Assembly (NCBI GenBank): GCA_017553325.1
Contig: JAFZMH010000009.1
Coordinates: forward strand, 1 to 64,000
Source of the DNA: Clostridia bacterium
Lineage (GTDB): Bacteria; Bacillota; Clostridia; Christensenellales; CAG-917
Length of the DNA: 64,000 nucleotides
Direction of reading: 5' to 3'
Below the pieces are notes generated by a model. It had not been told where the DNA came from. It worked only from the letters and a program-made list of their open reading frames with translations, and made no database searches. This document shows, in pieces, positions 9,686 to 17,826 of this stretch. How positions within the stretch are numbered: position 1 is the first letter of the stretch; the number at the start of each line of letters is the position of its first letter. The position numbers and the translations under genes were made by a program.

Positions 9686-10066
9686 ATGAACAAAGTATTT
9701 TTGATTGGCAATCTCACAAAAGACCCTGAACTCGCATCAACCAGCAACGGCATCAAGTTTTGCAGATTTACGCTTGCTGTGTCCAGAAGTTATTCAAAAG
9801 ACGGCAAGAGAGAAACAGATTTTCTCCCGGTAGTCGTTTGGAGAGCACAAGCGGACAACTGTGCGCGTTATCTCAAAAAGGGCAGCAAAGCAGCAATCTC
9901 CGGCAGCGTCCAAACAAGATCTTATGACGCTCAAGACGGCACGCGCCGCTACGTGACGGAAATCGCAGCAGACGAAGTCCAATTCCTCTCTACGAAGGGT
10001 GAGGACGGCGAAGGCGACGTCGATTTCGATGACCTCAAACCCATCGACGAAGACCTTCCATTCTAA
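9686..10066 (+). CDS. ssb: Single-stranded DNA-binding protein
   Basis: 126 aa. It coats single-stranded DNA in replication and repair. The OB fold occupies about residues 1-105, starting MNKVFLIGNLTKDPEL. The C-terminal tail is very short and ends in the canonical acidic tip DEDLPF that recruits partner proteins. Most Bacillota SSBs are 140-175 aa; here nearly the whole glycine/glutamine-rich linker is missing. It lies between rpsF and rpsR as expected. Confidence 0.97.
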   Translation: MNKVFLIGNLTKDPELASTSNGIKFCRFTLAVSRSYSKDGKRETDFLPVVVWRAQADNCARYLKKGSKAAISGSVQTRSYDAQDGTRRYVTEIAADEVQFLSTKGEDGEGDVDFDDLKPIDEDLPF

Positions 10067-10085
10067 TTAAGGAGAATTTTTATAT

Positions 10086-10334
10086 ATGGCAGAAGAACTC
10101 AAAGCACCACGCGCACCCAAAAGAGTGCCCAAAAAGAAAGTGTGCCAATTTTGCGTCAACCACGCAGAAGACATTGATTACAAAGACGTCCAAACTTTGA
10201 GACGTTATATCACAGAGAAAGGCAAGATCCTTCCTCGCAGGATGAGCGGTGTATGCGCAAAGCATCAACGTCCGCTTGCTGTTGCTATTAAACGCGCCCG
10301 CGTTATGGCGCTACTCCCCTATAAGGCGGACTGA
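10086..10334 (+). CDS. rpsR: 30S ribosomal protein S18, zinc type
   Basis: 82 aa. It binds 16S rRNA with S6. It keeps the metal-binding set CQFC plus VCAKH (C+ form), which some bacteria replace with a zinc-free paralogue. The core [14 protein letters not shown] and the C-terminal [13 protein letters not shown] are typical. The GGAG ribosome site lies just after the ssb stop. It is last gene of the operon; element D starts three bases past the stop and may end the transcript. Confidence 0.97.
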   Translation: MAEELKAPRAPKRVPKKKVCQFCVNHAEDIDYKDVQTLRRYITEKGKILPRRMSGVCAKHQRPLAVAIKRARVMALLPYKAD

Positions 10335-10337
10335 GCA

Positions 10338-10459
10338 AAAACCTCGTGATTTAGCGACCTGCATTGTCAGGTCGCTTTTTTTGTCGGTCACATACGCTTA
10401 GTATGCTCCCATCCAAACAAAGCGCCCTTCCGCGCATCTCATCTAAATCACGAGGTTTT
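10338..10459 (+). repeat. Palindromic intergenic element, copy D
   Basis: Perfect 17-bp terminal arms, AAAACCTCGTGATTTAG against CTAAATCACGAGGTTTT. The first hairpin is unusually strong (GCGACCTG/CAGGTCGC). The cap is CATAC-GCTTA-GTATG, where other copies have CGTAC/GTACG, a compensatory G-C to A-T change. The tail ends in CATC. Confidence 0.9.
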
Positions 10460-10471
10460 GAATAGTCTGCG

Positions 10472-10526
10472 TTTTTCTATCATCCAAATAATAGCGGTTT
10501 TAGCGACAATATCTAACGTTGGCAAC
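10472..10526 (+). repeat. Degenerate fragments of the palindromic element (D')
   Basis: 10481-10500 (CATCCAAATAATAGCGGTTT) resembles the right end of copy I, and 10500-10526 resembles the left end of copy C (TTTAGCGAC then TAAC-TTGGCAAC). They sit in inverted order right after copy D, as expected for remnants of a second insertion. Confidence 0.4.
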
Positions 10527-10558
10527 AAAAAATCTCGGTTTCCCGAGATTTTGTTGCC
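10521..10558 (-). terminator. Terminator of the HTH/zinc-ribbon gene
   Basis: Long stem from GGCAACAAAA to TTTTGTTGCC with the inner TCTCGG/CCGAGA, loop TTTC and a two-base bulge, 18 bases past the stop of the minus-strand gene at 10576. Confidence 0.7.
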
Positions 10559-10575
10559 TTTGATATTCTCAAATA

Positions 10576-11181
10576 TCAATCTATGACTTTTTTGTGCCAG
10601 CCGTGTTTGCCACAGTGCGGGCATTTCATATATCTCGTGCGGTTTACGTGCATTGCAAAGAGCACCGATGAGTAGTTGGGGACGTATTTGTGTCCGCAGT
10701 CGGGGCATTGATAGTAGCCTGCTTTTTGTTCAATACGAATTGCAAATGCGATGCCGACAAAGAACAATATCCATGCGCCTACACCCACAAGTATGCGTGC
10801 CCAGAGCGGCATTGCGACGAGCCCTGCAATCAATATGCCTGTAAATAGCAGAACGGTGGAGAACACGCCAAGCACGATTTCTATGCCAAGCAGTCGTTTG
10901 TCCGCTTGTTGCTTGAGTTTGGTCATGGCAACGAGGGACGCTTCAAGTTCGGTGTTGACAAAGTCCTTTGGCATGACCTCGCCCATAAACAGGTCGTTGA
11001 TGGTGATGCCGAGGATGTCGCAGAGTTCCACCATGTGATCCGCATCCGGCAGGCAGTTGCCGTTCTCCCATTTGGAGATTGCGCGGTCGCTGACGTACAG
11101 TTTTTCTGCCAACTCGCTTTGAGTGAGCCCGCATTCTTTTCTTCTTTCTTGCAAAAATTTTCCGATTTTGATTTGGTCCAT
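10576..11181 (-). CDS. XRE-family HTH membrane protein with C-terminal zinc ribbon
   Basis: 201 aa, function unknown. Residues 1-60 form a Cro/CI-type helix-turn-helix (GLTQSELAEKLYVSDRAISK). Two hydrophobic segments follow (about 98-118 and 125-145). The C-terminus has a zinc ribbon, YQCPDCGHKYVPN with CPHCGKHGW about 35 residues later. This is a predicted membrane-tethered DNA-binding protein; small clostridial proteins of this layout are common but poorly studied. The ATG with AAGGAGG upstream was chosen over an in-frame start at 11259. It is transcribed after sigH, with the sigH terminator (11258-11287) between, so it probably has its own promoter. Confidence 0.85.
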   Translation of the reverse strand: MDQIKIGKFLQERRKECGLTQSELAEKLYVSDRAISKWENGNCLPDADHMVELCDILGITINDLFMGEVMPKDFVNTELEASLVAMTKLKQQADKRLLGIEIVLGVFSTVLLFTGILIAGLVAMPLWARILVGVGAWILFFVGIAFAIRIEQKAGYYQCPDCGHKYVPNYSSVLFAMHVNRTRYMKCPHCGKHGWHKKVID

Positions 11182-11257
11182 ATCTGCCTCCTTGAACAAA
11201 ATATAGCATTCGCACCGTATCTTGTCCACGAACCGCTGGTTGAGTTTTGGCAAATTC

Positions 11258-11287
11258 AAAAAAATCTCGATGGTTTTTCGAGATTTT
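11258..11287 (-). terminator. Terminator of mrnC-rlmB-sigH
   Basis: AAAATCTCGA/TCGAGATTTT, 10-bp perfect stem with 7-nt loop, and a T run on the minus strand, starting four bases past the sigH stop. Confidence 0.85.
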
Positions 11288-11291
11288 GCAG

Positions 11292-11849
11292 CTATTTCAC
11301 GACGTTTTTGATTTTTTTCTTTATGCCGTACAGGGTGTTGTCCACCTTCTTCTTTTCCATGTCGAGTTTGCTTGAAATTTCCTGATAGGACATCCCGTCG
11401 AGATAGAACCTGAGCACCTCAAACTCCGCGTCCGTGAGTGTGGAGCGTATCGCGTCAAAGAGGAGCGTCGCCGTCTCCTTGTCGATATAGTCCTTTTCGG
11501 GGTCGGCGGGAGAGGGGATGTTTTCGACGAGCGCGACGTCGTCGCCCATAGACACGGTGACGAGGGGAGATTTTTTGCGGAGTTCGTCGATTATCGCGTT
11601 TTTGATGCAGTGCGACGCATAGGTCTTGAACGTCGCGCCAGACCCCGCGCTGTATGAACCGATTGCGCGAAGCAACCCGATATTTCCCACTTGAAACAGA
11701 TCGTCATAGTCAAGCTCCGCGCCCGCAATCTCGATTGAGCGCGCGATAGTGCGGACGAGTTTGCCGTATTCAAGCAAAATCTCGTCCCGAGCCTGTTCGT
11801 CGCCTGCCTTTGCAAGTGAGATTAAATCGAGTTCTTGTTCTTGTGTCAT
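11292..11849 (-). CDS. sigH: RNA polymerase sigma factor, SigH (Spo0H)-like
   Basis: 185 aa. Region 2 is seen in YDDLFQVGNIGLLRAI followed by FKTYASHCIKNAIIDELRK, and a C-terminal region 4 helix-turn-helix in MSYQEISSKLDMEKKKVDNT. It is close in size to Bacillus SigH (218 aa) but shorter. The assignment rests on gene order: mrnC-rlmB-yacP-sigH is the classical Bacillota arrangement, here without yacP. Its ATG overlaps the rlmB stop by four bases (ATGA), so translation is probably coupled. In Bacillota SigH controls entry into sporulation or competence; no sporulation gene is in this window, so the role is open. Confidence 0.85.
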   Translation of the reverse strand: MTQEQELDLISLAKAGDEQARDEILLEYGKLVRTIARSIEIAGAELDYDDLFQVGNIGLLRAIGSYSAGSGATFKTYASHCIKNAIIDELRKKSPLVTVSMGDDVALVENIPSPADPEKDYIDKETATLLFDAIRSTLTDAEFEVLRFYLDGMSYQEISSKLDMEKKKVDNTLYGIKKKIKNVVK

Positions 11850-12571
11850 TGTTTTCTTTGTCTAACTGCTTCGTAGAGGATAATACCTGCAGCAACAGAT
11901 GCGTTCAAACTATTTACCTTGCCGTATTGCGGGATGGTGAGGATGCCGTCCGAAAGTTCCTTGGTGAGGCGGTGGATGCCTTCGCCTTCAGAGCCTATCA
12001 CGATTGCAATATCCCCATTTAGATTCACGGTTTTTGGCGCATCTCCATCAAAATCGGTGGCATAAACCCACACGCCTTTATCCTTCAAATCGCGTATCGT
12101 ATCGTTGACGTTTGTCACCTTGGCAACAAGTATATGTTCGGTTGCTCCGCAGGCGACTTTGACGACGGTGTCGTTGACGGTGACGCTGCGATGTTTGGGG
12201 ATCACGATGCCGTGCGCCCCAAAGCACTCCGCGCTCCTTATGATTGCGCCGAGGTTGTGGGGGTCGGTGATGCCGTCAAGGATGACGATGAGGGCAGGCT
12301 CGTTTTTTTGCTTTGCAAGCGCCAAAATATCGTCCACGTCGCAGTATTCGAAATTTGTGACGGACGCCACGACGCCTTGATGATTGCCCCCGTTTGTCAT
12401 TTTGTCGAGGGTGTTTTTGTCCACGAGGCTTATGACCGTGCGCTGCTCTTTTGCGAGTTTGCGAATCGCTCCGAGCGCAGGGTCAAACTCACCCTTCACG
12501 ATGAAGAGTTTGTCGATGGTTTTGCCTGCGCGATATGCTTCTTTGACTGGGTTTCTGCCGTAGATGTACAT
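11846..12571 (-). CDS. rlmB: 23S rRNA (guanosine-2'-O)-methyltransferase, TrmH/SpoU family
   Basis: 241 aa. The N-terminal substrate-binding domain starts MYIYGRNPVKEAYRAG. The SPOUT methyltransferase domain (about 88-241) has the three family motifs: LDGITDPHNLGAIIRSAECF, IVIGSEGEGI and IPQYGKVNSLNASVAAGI. It is probably the RlmB/YacO orthologue, given its place between mrnC and sigH. The ribosome site is a weak GGTG that touches the end of element E, so the element forms the whole upstream region of this gene. Confidence 0.93.
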   Translation of the reverse strand: MYIYGRNPVKEAYRAGKTIDKLFIVKGEFDPALGAIRKLAKEQRTVISLVDKNTLDKMTNGGNHQGVVASVTNFEYCDVDDILALAKQKNEPALIVILDGITDPHNLGAIIRSAECFGAHGIVIPKHRSVTVNDTVVKVACGATEHILVAKVTNVNDTIRDLKDKGVWVYATDFDGDAPKTVNLNGDIAIVIGSEGEGIHRLTKELSDGILTIPQYGKVNSLNASVAAGIILYEAVRQRKQ

Positions 12572-12580
12572 TTTTCACCG

Positions 12581-12702
12581 AAAAATCGTGCTATTTTGCG
12601 ATTTGCTGCGTCAGGCTTTCGTGACTTCGCACACCGCGTACGCCAAGTACGCTTTGGTGCTCGCGCGTCTTCCTTGCAACTCATCGAAATATCGCGGTTT
12701 TT
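12581..12702 (+). repeat. Palindromic intergenic element, copy E
   Basis: Left arm AAAAATCGTGCTATTTTG (12581) pairs with the right arm ending GCGGTTTTT (12702); three of the pairs are wobbles, all G-T on the plus strand. The cap is GCGTAC-GCCAA-GTACGC and the tail ends in CATC. It lies between two minus-strand genes (mrnC and rlmB), two bases from the rlmB ribosome site. Confidence 0.87.
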
Positions 12703-12749
12703 AATTTTGTTATACTAACGTTTTTTTATAGATATCTAGTGCGTCGAGG

Positions 12750-13169
12750 TCAATCGTCTCTTTCAAAGCATTTTGAAAGGAACAGATTGAGTCTTTCCTC
12801 ATTTCCAATGAGGAAGAGATAGCCAAGAACCGCCTCAAGACCGCTGGCGCGACGATATTCGCTTCTGTCGGCGTGCTTGGCGGAGGTTTGAATTTTGCAG
12901 TTTCTCGCTCTGCGGAAGATGTCTTGCTCCGTTTCGTCAAAGAAGGGGAGAAGCCTTTCGACTTCGGCGGACTGGGAGATTGCGCTGACGACCTTGATGA
13001 CCTCTTGATGCAGCGTCCCCGTCTTTGAGGTGCGTCCCACCGTCACGCGCGTCCTTGCATACAGGCTCTGCACGGCGTCGCCAATGAAAGCAAGCGCCAT
13101 CGGATGCAAGGACAGCGCCTCCTCTTTGGAGATTGGTTTTTCAAGATTGAATGAAAAATCGTTTGCCAT
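12750..13169 (-). CDS. mrnC: Mini-ribonuclease III
   Basis: 139 aa. It is a compact RNase III catalytic domain without a double-stranded RNA-binding domain; in Bacillus it trims 23S rRNA ends. The signature LAFIGDAVQSLYARTR (about 27-42) carries the catalytic aspartate, and YRRASGLEAVLGYLFL (about 106-121) carries the second acidic cluster. No ribosome site precedes the ATG, and a promoter ends six bases before it, so the mRNA may be leaderless. cysS, which often sits upstream, is absent. Confidence 0.93.
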   Translation of the reverse strand: MANDFSFNLEKPISKEEALSLHPMALAFIGDAVQSLYARTRVTVGRTSKTGTLHQEVIKVVSAISQSAEVERLLPFFDETEQDIFRRARNCKIQTSAKHADRSEYRRASGLEAVLGYLFLIGNEERLNLFLSKCFERDD

Positions 13170-13175
13170 GAAAGT

Positions 13176-13204
13176 AGTGTATCACAAAAGCCTTGATTTG
13201 TCAT
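13176..13204 (-). promoter_or_regulatory. mrnC promoter (predicted leaderless)
   Basis: Minus strand ATGACA (13199-13204), 17-bp spacer, TACACT (13176-13181), then six bases to the ATG. Confidence 0.55.
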
Positions 13205-13220
13205 CTTTGTTTTTCTAATA

Positions 13221-13249
13221 TTGACAATATTTATTTTATGAAATAAAAT
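13221..13249 (+). promoter_or_regulatory. Promoter of the transglutaminase lipoprotein
   Basis: TTGACA (13221-13226), 17-bp spacer, TAAAAT (13244-13249), followed by a leader with a CGTGCG/CGCACG hairpin and a GGAAGGGAA ribosome site. Confidence 0.65.
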
Positions 13250-13308
13250 GTTATTATAAAAATTTCCTGCGTGCGCTTATTCTCGCACGAGGAATGGGAA
13301 GGGAACTT

Positions 13309-16023
13309 ATGAGTTCAAAGGCAAAAATTGCAAGAATATCGCTTATCATTGCTCTGGTTTTGGCGCTTGCGCTCACGCTCTCCGCGTGCAACTTCTTTGA
13401 CGGCGCGACCAAAATCAAGGACGTTGACCTTGTGGTTGACAGCGGCCTTGTCGACTCCAACGGCGACGGCGTATACGAAATCGCTTCGGGCGAGAGTTTT
13501 ACAGTTTCAATCAAGTGGAACAATATGCTCATCACCAACCCGACGATAAGGTGGTACTGGGCAAAGAACGGCGAGGAAAGAAGCCAACTTGAAAACGAGA
13601 ACGGCAAAACTCTCACAAGGACGATAGGCGTTGCTCCCGTCGGCACCAGATATGAGATTTCCGGCTCAGCCAACAGCGTTGCAGGCAAAAACACGATAAA
13701 AATCGTTGTCGTAGAAAGACAGCAACAAGGCGGCTCGGGCGGAGACACCCCGGGCAGTGGAGACGAACCGTCCACGACGATTTCGTTTACGGTGGGTGTT
13801 GACGGCATCAGCGACACAAACGGCAACGGTTATCCCGATGCAAAATACGGCAAGACGTTTACCGTCAGCGCGGACTTCGGCGCGCTTGTTGTCGAAGACC
13901 CGATCTTTGATTGGTACGTCTCAAAGGACGACAACGAGACAAAACTCGCGGCAACGGGTATCAGTTTTTCATACACGATAGACAGCCGTGAGGTTTCCCG
14001 CTACGTTTTCAGAGCAGTGCTCAAGGTAGACGAGGGCATTAACGGTTCAAACACCGCGCGCGTCGATTTTGAAGACTCCGTGATCGAAGGGCTCCAAATC
14101 ACTTCTTCTTCGCACGCTATCGCACAAAACACGGTTTTGCAAAACATCTCCGCGGGACTTGAAAACGTCGTGCTCGGACTCAGCTGGAACGACGACGAAC
14201 TCCCCGCCGAACTTTTGACGTTCAGTTGGTATTTGAAGGGACCGGGGCAGGCAAACTATTCGCAAGTGTCCACGGCAAGCACCTACACGTTTGACGTGTC
14301 AAGCATATCGGTTGCAAGCGAATACGACGTGAGAGCGACGGTTAGATACGGCTCGCAATCGCCTATAACCGTCAACGTAAAACTCTCGTTTGTGGTTGAA
14401 TATTTGCCGATTGACAATATAAACCTCGTGGTCACTCAAGACGCAAACGTCAAGCAAGTGATTGCAAATACGACCTACAAGCGCATAGTCGCCTCAAAAG
14501 ATGATACGGCGGCTGTGACCTTCACGGCAAACATATTGCCGGCGCAGGCAAACATCACGGCTCCCGTCACCTGGACTGTCAGAGACAGCAAGGAAACGAA
14601 GACCTTTGACGAGACGAGCAACGTATTGACGGGGACGTTGCGCTATGGCAAAAACGTCATCACCGCAACGGCGGAGAATGTCCCAAGCCGTTCCGTCATA
14701 GTCTACGTCTTGACCAGCGATGAGTTTACCGATAGAAGATCGGTCATACAGGACACGTTTATTTGGGGCGGCAACCCGCAAGACCACTATATCAACAACC
14801 AAGAAGAACTAAATATGTTCATCGGCTATCTTGTCGGCACGCACAAGACCGCTCCGGACGCAAGTTCAAGCAGTCCAAACGTGCATACATATTATTTGGC
14901 TCCTCCTGAGTGGCGCGATGGTGTCAACACGACAGCGGCTTTTGCAACGGCACGTTCGCTTGCATTGAGTTTGGGCGTTGACGAGTCCGGCGGCGCGGCA
15001 ATTTCAATATACGGCAACGAGAAGATCTGTTTGGCAGACGATTCCACTCTCGGCGAACCTGATGGCGCAATTGCAACAGACTATGTCGTATCGCAAGAAA
15101 ACGTCTATGTGAGATACAAAGAGGTCAGCTATGAAGAAAGCAGAAGCAAGCTTCCAGTTGATGATTTTGCTGAAACAATGGACGTTGAAAACAGCAATCA
15201 ACTCATGCGTGCAGTCATGTGGGGCTACAAGCCGAATATCGTTGGTGAAAACGCGATTGCCCTTGGTCAACTTTACAGCAAAGCAAGGTCAATGCTTTTG
15301 AAGTATGTTGGCAAAAATATGTCTGAGCTTGAAAAGGTTGCAGTCATTTATGACTGGCTTGTCAATGAAGTTGATTATGACTACAAAGCCGCCTATGAAA
15401 GCAGTGATATCAATGTTTATGCATATTATCTTGAAGGTGTGTTCAATTTTGTCAGTATTGACAGCAAGAGCGGTTGGGATGCACGTGCCGTCTGCGACGG
15501 CAAGTCCAAAGCATTTGCACTTCTCTGCGGCATGGAAGGCATAAGAGCTGAACGCATCATAGGCACGGCGGGTGACGAAGGAGATGAAGCGCATTGGACA
15601 GGGCACGCATGGAACAAAGTGCTCATTGACGTTGACGATGACGGCATAAGAGAGTGGTTTGCAATTGACTGCACTTGGGGCGACGTGGCAATAGATACAG
15701 ATGGCACAGGCAAGCATAAGAAAGAATATTTGTCCTATCAATACTATCTTGTGTCGGACGACTTTATAAACGATACGCACGCAAGCGATAGGACGCAACC
15801 GGCGGCGACAACTGAAATTGACATCTATGATCTCATAGAGATCAACGGCACAACGCTTGATATTACCACACAAGATCAACTCCTTAAGTTGTATCTGTAC
15901 AGCGGAGGACATGACAGCATAAAGATCAGATGCAGAATTGCAGACTCCGTTATGGTCAACGCAGGAACAAGAAGCAGCTTGACAAATGACGAGGAAGATG
16001 TATATTACTACTCTGCTGCATAA
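13309..16023 (+). CDS. Lipoprotein with Ig-like repeats and a transglutaminase-like domain
   Basis: 904 aa. A signal peptide ends in the lipobox LTLSAC, so the protein is predicted to be anchored to the outer face of the membrane. The N-terminal half has repeated Ig/PKD-like modules of about 100-130 residues, two of which open with a DxNGxG segment (SNGDGVYE, TNGNGYPD). Near the C-terminus is a transglutaminase/protease-like core with the full triad: Cys729 in AVCDGKSKAF, His766 in GHAWNKV and Asp787 in IDCTWGD. Such domains can cross-link or cut peptides; the substrate is unknown. The second ATG was chosen because it follows the purine-rich ribosome site. The CDF transporter starts 10 bases after its stop, so the two may be co-transcribed. 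Confidence 0.88.
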   Translation: MSSKAKIARISLIIALVLALALTLSACNFFDGATKIKDVDLVVDSGLVDSNGDGVYEIASGESFTVSIKWNNMLITNPTIRWYWAKNGEERSQLENENGKTLTRTIGVAPVGTRYEISGSANSVAGKNTIKIVVVERQQQGGSGGDTPGSGDEPSTTISFTVGVDGISDTNGNGYPDAKYGKTFTVSADFGALVVEDPIFDWYVSKDDNETKLAATGISFSYTIDSREVSRYVFRAVLKVDEGINGSNTARVDFEDSVIEGLQITSSSHAIAQNTVLQNISAGLENVVLGLSWNDDELPAELLTFSWYLKGPGQANYSQVSTASTYTFDVSSISVASEYDVRATVRYGSQSPITVNVKLSFVVEYLPIDNINLVVTQDANVKQVIANTTYKRIVASKDDTAAVTFTANILPAQANITAPVTWTVRDSKETKTFDETSNVLTGTLRYGKNVITATAENVPSRSVIVYVLTSDEFTDRRSVIQDTFIWGGNPQDHYINNQEELNMFIGYLVGTHKTAPDASSSSPNVHTYYLAPPEWRDGVNTTAAFATARSLALSLGVDESGGAAISIYGNEKICLADDSTLGEPDGAIATDYVVSQENVYVRYKEVSYEESRSKLPVDDFAETMDVENSNQLMRAVMWGYKPNIVGENAIALGQLYSKARSMLLKYVGKNMSELEKVAVIYDWLVNEVDYDYKAAYESSDINVYAYYLEGVFNFVSIDSKSGWDARAVCDGKSKAFALLCGMEGIRAERIIGTAGDEGDEAHWTGHAWNKVLIDVDDDGIREWFAIDCTWGDVAIDTDGTGKHKKEYLSYQYYLVSDDFINDTHASDRTQPAATTEIDIYDLIEINGTTLDITTQDQLLKLYLYSGGHDSIKIRCRIADSVMVNAGTRSSLTNDEEDVYYYSAA

Positions 16024-16033
16024 AGGATGAGTT

Positions 16034-17161
16034 ATGGAAGAACAGGATAAACTCGTACAGCGTGAAAAAAGCATAATAAAGACCAGTTTTGTGGGAATCG
16101 GTGGCAACGTCTTGCTCGTGGCGGGCAAGATTGTCGTCGGTGTGCTTGCGCGCTCTGTTTCAATCATAACGGACGCGGTCAACAACTTGACGGACGCGCT
16201 GAGCAGTATTGTGACAATCATCGGCACAAAGGTTGCCAACAAGCGCCCTGACAAAAAACACCCCTACGGTCACGGTAGGGTGGAGTTTATCACCTCGGCA
16301 ATCATCGCGATGATCATTTTCATCGCGGGCGCACTGGCGATATATGAGTCAATCACGAGCCTTGTAAACCATGATGAGCCGGAATATTCACTCTATTCTT
16401 TCATTGTCATAGCAATCGCAATTGCTGTCAAAATCTTCCTTGGCGTATTTTTTAGAATACGGGGCAAAAAACTAAACAGCGATGTTTTGAAGGCGAGCGG
16501 ACTTGACGCGCTTCTTGATGTGTTGCTAACCGTTGGCACACTTGTCGGCGCAATCGTGTCATACACAACGGGCGTTCACCTTGAAGGATATATCGGTATC
16601 GCAATCGGCTTGTTCATTTTGAAAACGGCAATAGATGTGTTCCGCGAGGCGGCGTCAAAAATCGTTGGCGAGCGCACGGACAAAGAGTTTGTCGAAAATA
16701 TGACCAAAGACCTGCTTGAAACGCCAGGCGTATACGGAGTATACGACCTCATCATCAACAACTATGGCATAGACCGCAATATAGCCAGCGTGCACGTCGA
16801 GGTGGACGACAATATGACCGCCAAGGAGATACAGCGCCTCGAGCGCGAAATCGCCTATATGTGCTTTGAAAAGTATCACACCATAATGACCGTCGGCGTC
16901 TATGCCAAGCACGAGGAGACAGAGGAGTCAAGGCACATAAAGTCCGTCATCGACGAGGTGGTGGGAGGCTTTCCCGAGGTCATCCAAACGCACGGGTTCT
17001 TTGTTGACGAGGACACCAAAACCGTCAATTTTGATATGATTGTCACAATCGACTGCACAGACGAGCGCAAGATATACAAACAGGTGCACGACAAACTGCA
17101 CGAGGTGTTGCCCGACTATCATATTCATATAGTTTTGGATCGCGATTTCACCCTGTCATAA
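16034..17161 (+). CDS. Cation diffusion facilitator family metal exporter
   Basis: 375 aa. It exports divalent metals (Zn, Fe, Mn or similar) by proton exchange. The six-helix membrane domain (about 15-215) carries DAVNNLTD in helix 2, the cytoplasmic HPYGHGRVEF motif, and GLDALLD in helix 5, together the usual metal site. Two cytoplasmic regulatory domains appear to follow (about 215-290 and 300-375), one more than the minimal family member. Metal choice cannot be read from the sequence. The stop codon overlaps the left arm of element F. Confidence 0.93.
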   Translation: MEEQDKLVQREKSIIKTSFVGIGGNVLLVAGKIVVGVLARSVSIITDAVNNLTDALSSIVTIIGTKVANKRPDKKHPYGHGRVEFITSAIIAMIIFIAGALAIYESITSLVNHDEPEYSLYSFIVIAIAIAVKIFLGVFFRIRGKKLNSDVLKASGLDALLDVLLTVGTLVGAIVSYTTGVHLEGYIGIAIGLFILKTAIDVFREAASKIVGERTDKEFVENMTKDLLETPGVYGVYDLIINNYGIDRNIASVHVEVDDNMTAKEIQRLEREIAYMCFEKYHTIMTVGVYAKHEETEESRHIKSVIDEVVGGFPEVIQTHGFFVDEDTKTVNFDMIVTIDCTDERKIYKQVHDKLHEVLPDYHIHIVLDRDFTLS

Positions 17162-17287
17162 AAACCGCACAGTTTAGCGAACAACTGCGTCAGCGCACTC
17201 TCGCTGTCAACTCATGTACGCTTTTGTACATTAGGGTTGCCATCAAGAGTGCGCTTTCTTGTTCTTCATCTAAACTGAGCGGTTTTT
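17160..17287 (+). repeat. Palindromic intergenic element, copy F
   Basis: 18-bp arms with one A-A mismatch, AAAAACCGCACAGTTTAG against CTAAACTGAGCGGTTTTT. The inner stem GCGCACTCT/AGAGTGCGC is perfect, the cap is ATGTAC/GTACAT, and the tail ends in CATC. The left arm overlaps the stop of the CDF gene. Confidence 0.88.
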
Positions 17288-17738
17288 GAACGCTTAGAAT
17301 GGTCGGGCGTGAGCACGATGTACACTTTTTCGAAGACGGAATGTGAGGCGCCATTGCGTAGCTTTGGCGACTGCCTCGCAGGGCGAGGCCATATAAGCCA
17401 AAAGCGGCTTTGCGTACAGTGCGAGATTTTTGGGAACTAGTTGCGAAGCCCCAAAAATCGAAGTGGAATAATGAGGGCACGATACTTTTGAGCAACGCGT
17501 TGTCTCCCCGAAGCGGGGAACAAACCCAAGTAGAGAATAGCAAGGTTTCAATGCGACCAGTTCTATTTGTTCCTTGGAGCATTGAAACTTGTGTTCGCTC
17601 TTTCCGCAGTCGGGGAGAAAAGCCCGGAGGGAAAGAGGGGTGTTTTATTAAAGTTTAATCACGTACCCTTTTTAGAAACGCATCAAACAAAAATTATTTT
17701 TTGTCAAAAAACCCCGTTAGTTCGCGGTTTTTTTGACA
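17288..17738 (+). ncRNA. Structured non-coding region, unassigned (candidate ncRNA)
   Basis: About 450 bp between element F and glgB with no convincing coding sequence and many strong hairpins: GCTTTGGC/GCCAAAAGC enclosing CCTCGC/GCGAGG (about 17361-17409), GATTTTTGGG/CCCAAAAATC (about 17424-17460), CCCCG/CGGGG (about 17506-17518), GTTTCAATGC/GCATTGAAAC (17544-17588) and CTCTTTCC/GGAAAGAG (about 17598-17637). It ends in a terminator-like stem TGTCAAAAAACC/GGTTTTTTTGACA (17702-17738). It does not match RNase P RNA, tmRNA, SRP RNA or 6S RNA as I know them. A plus-strand RNA is inferred from the final T-run. It may also be a composite of short repeats. Confidence 0.35.
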
Positions 17739-17797
17739 TTTTTGACAAAATAAAAAACAATTAAACCCTGTTTTTGCAAAAAAATCAAATTTGGGTA

Positions 17798-17826
17798 TTG
17801 TTATTGTCATAGTTTTTTGATATAAT
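17798..17826 (+). promoter_or_regulatory. glgB-glgC-glgD promoter
   Basis: TTGTTA (17798-17803), 17-bp spacer, TATAAT (17821-17826), about 75 bases before the glgB start. Confidence 0.75.

Noticed and set aside
17190-17582. Open reading frames of 85-130 aa on the minus strand
   Set aside because: They overlap element F and a dense set of hairpins, have no ribosome site, atypical composition and no recognisable domain; the region looks non-coding.
17544-17588. GTTTCAATGC...GCATTGAAAC, similar to the end of some CRISPR repeats
   Set aside because: Only one copy, with no spacer-repeat periodicity and no cas genes in the window.
17288-17738. RNase P RNA, tmRNA, SRP RNA or 6S RNA
   Set aside because: None of the conserved core motifs of these RNAs could be found on either strand.
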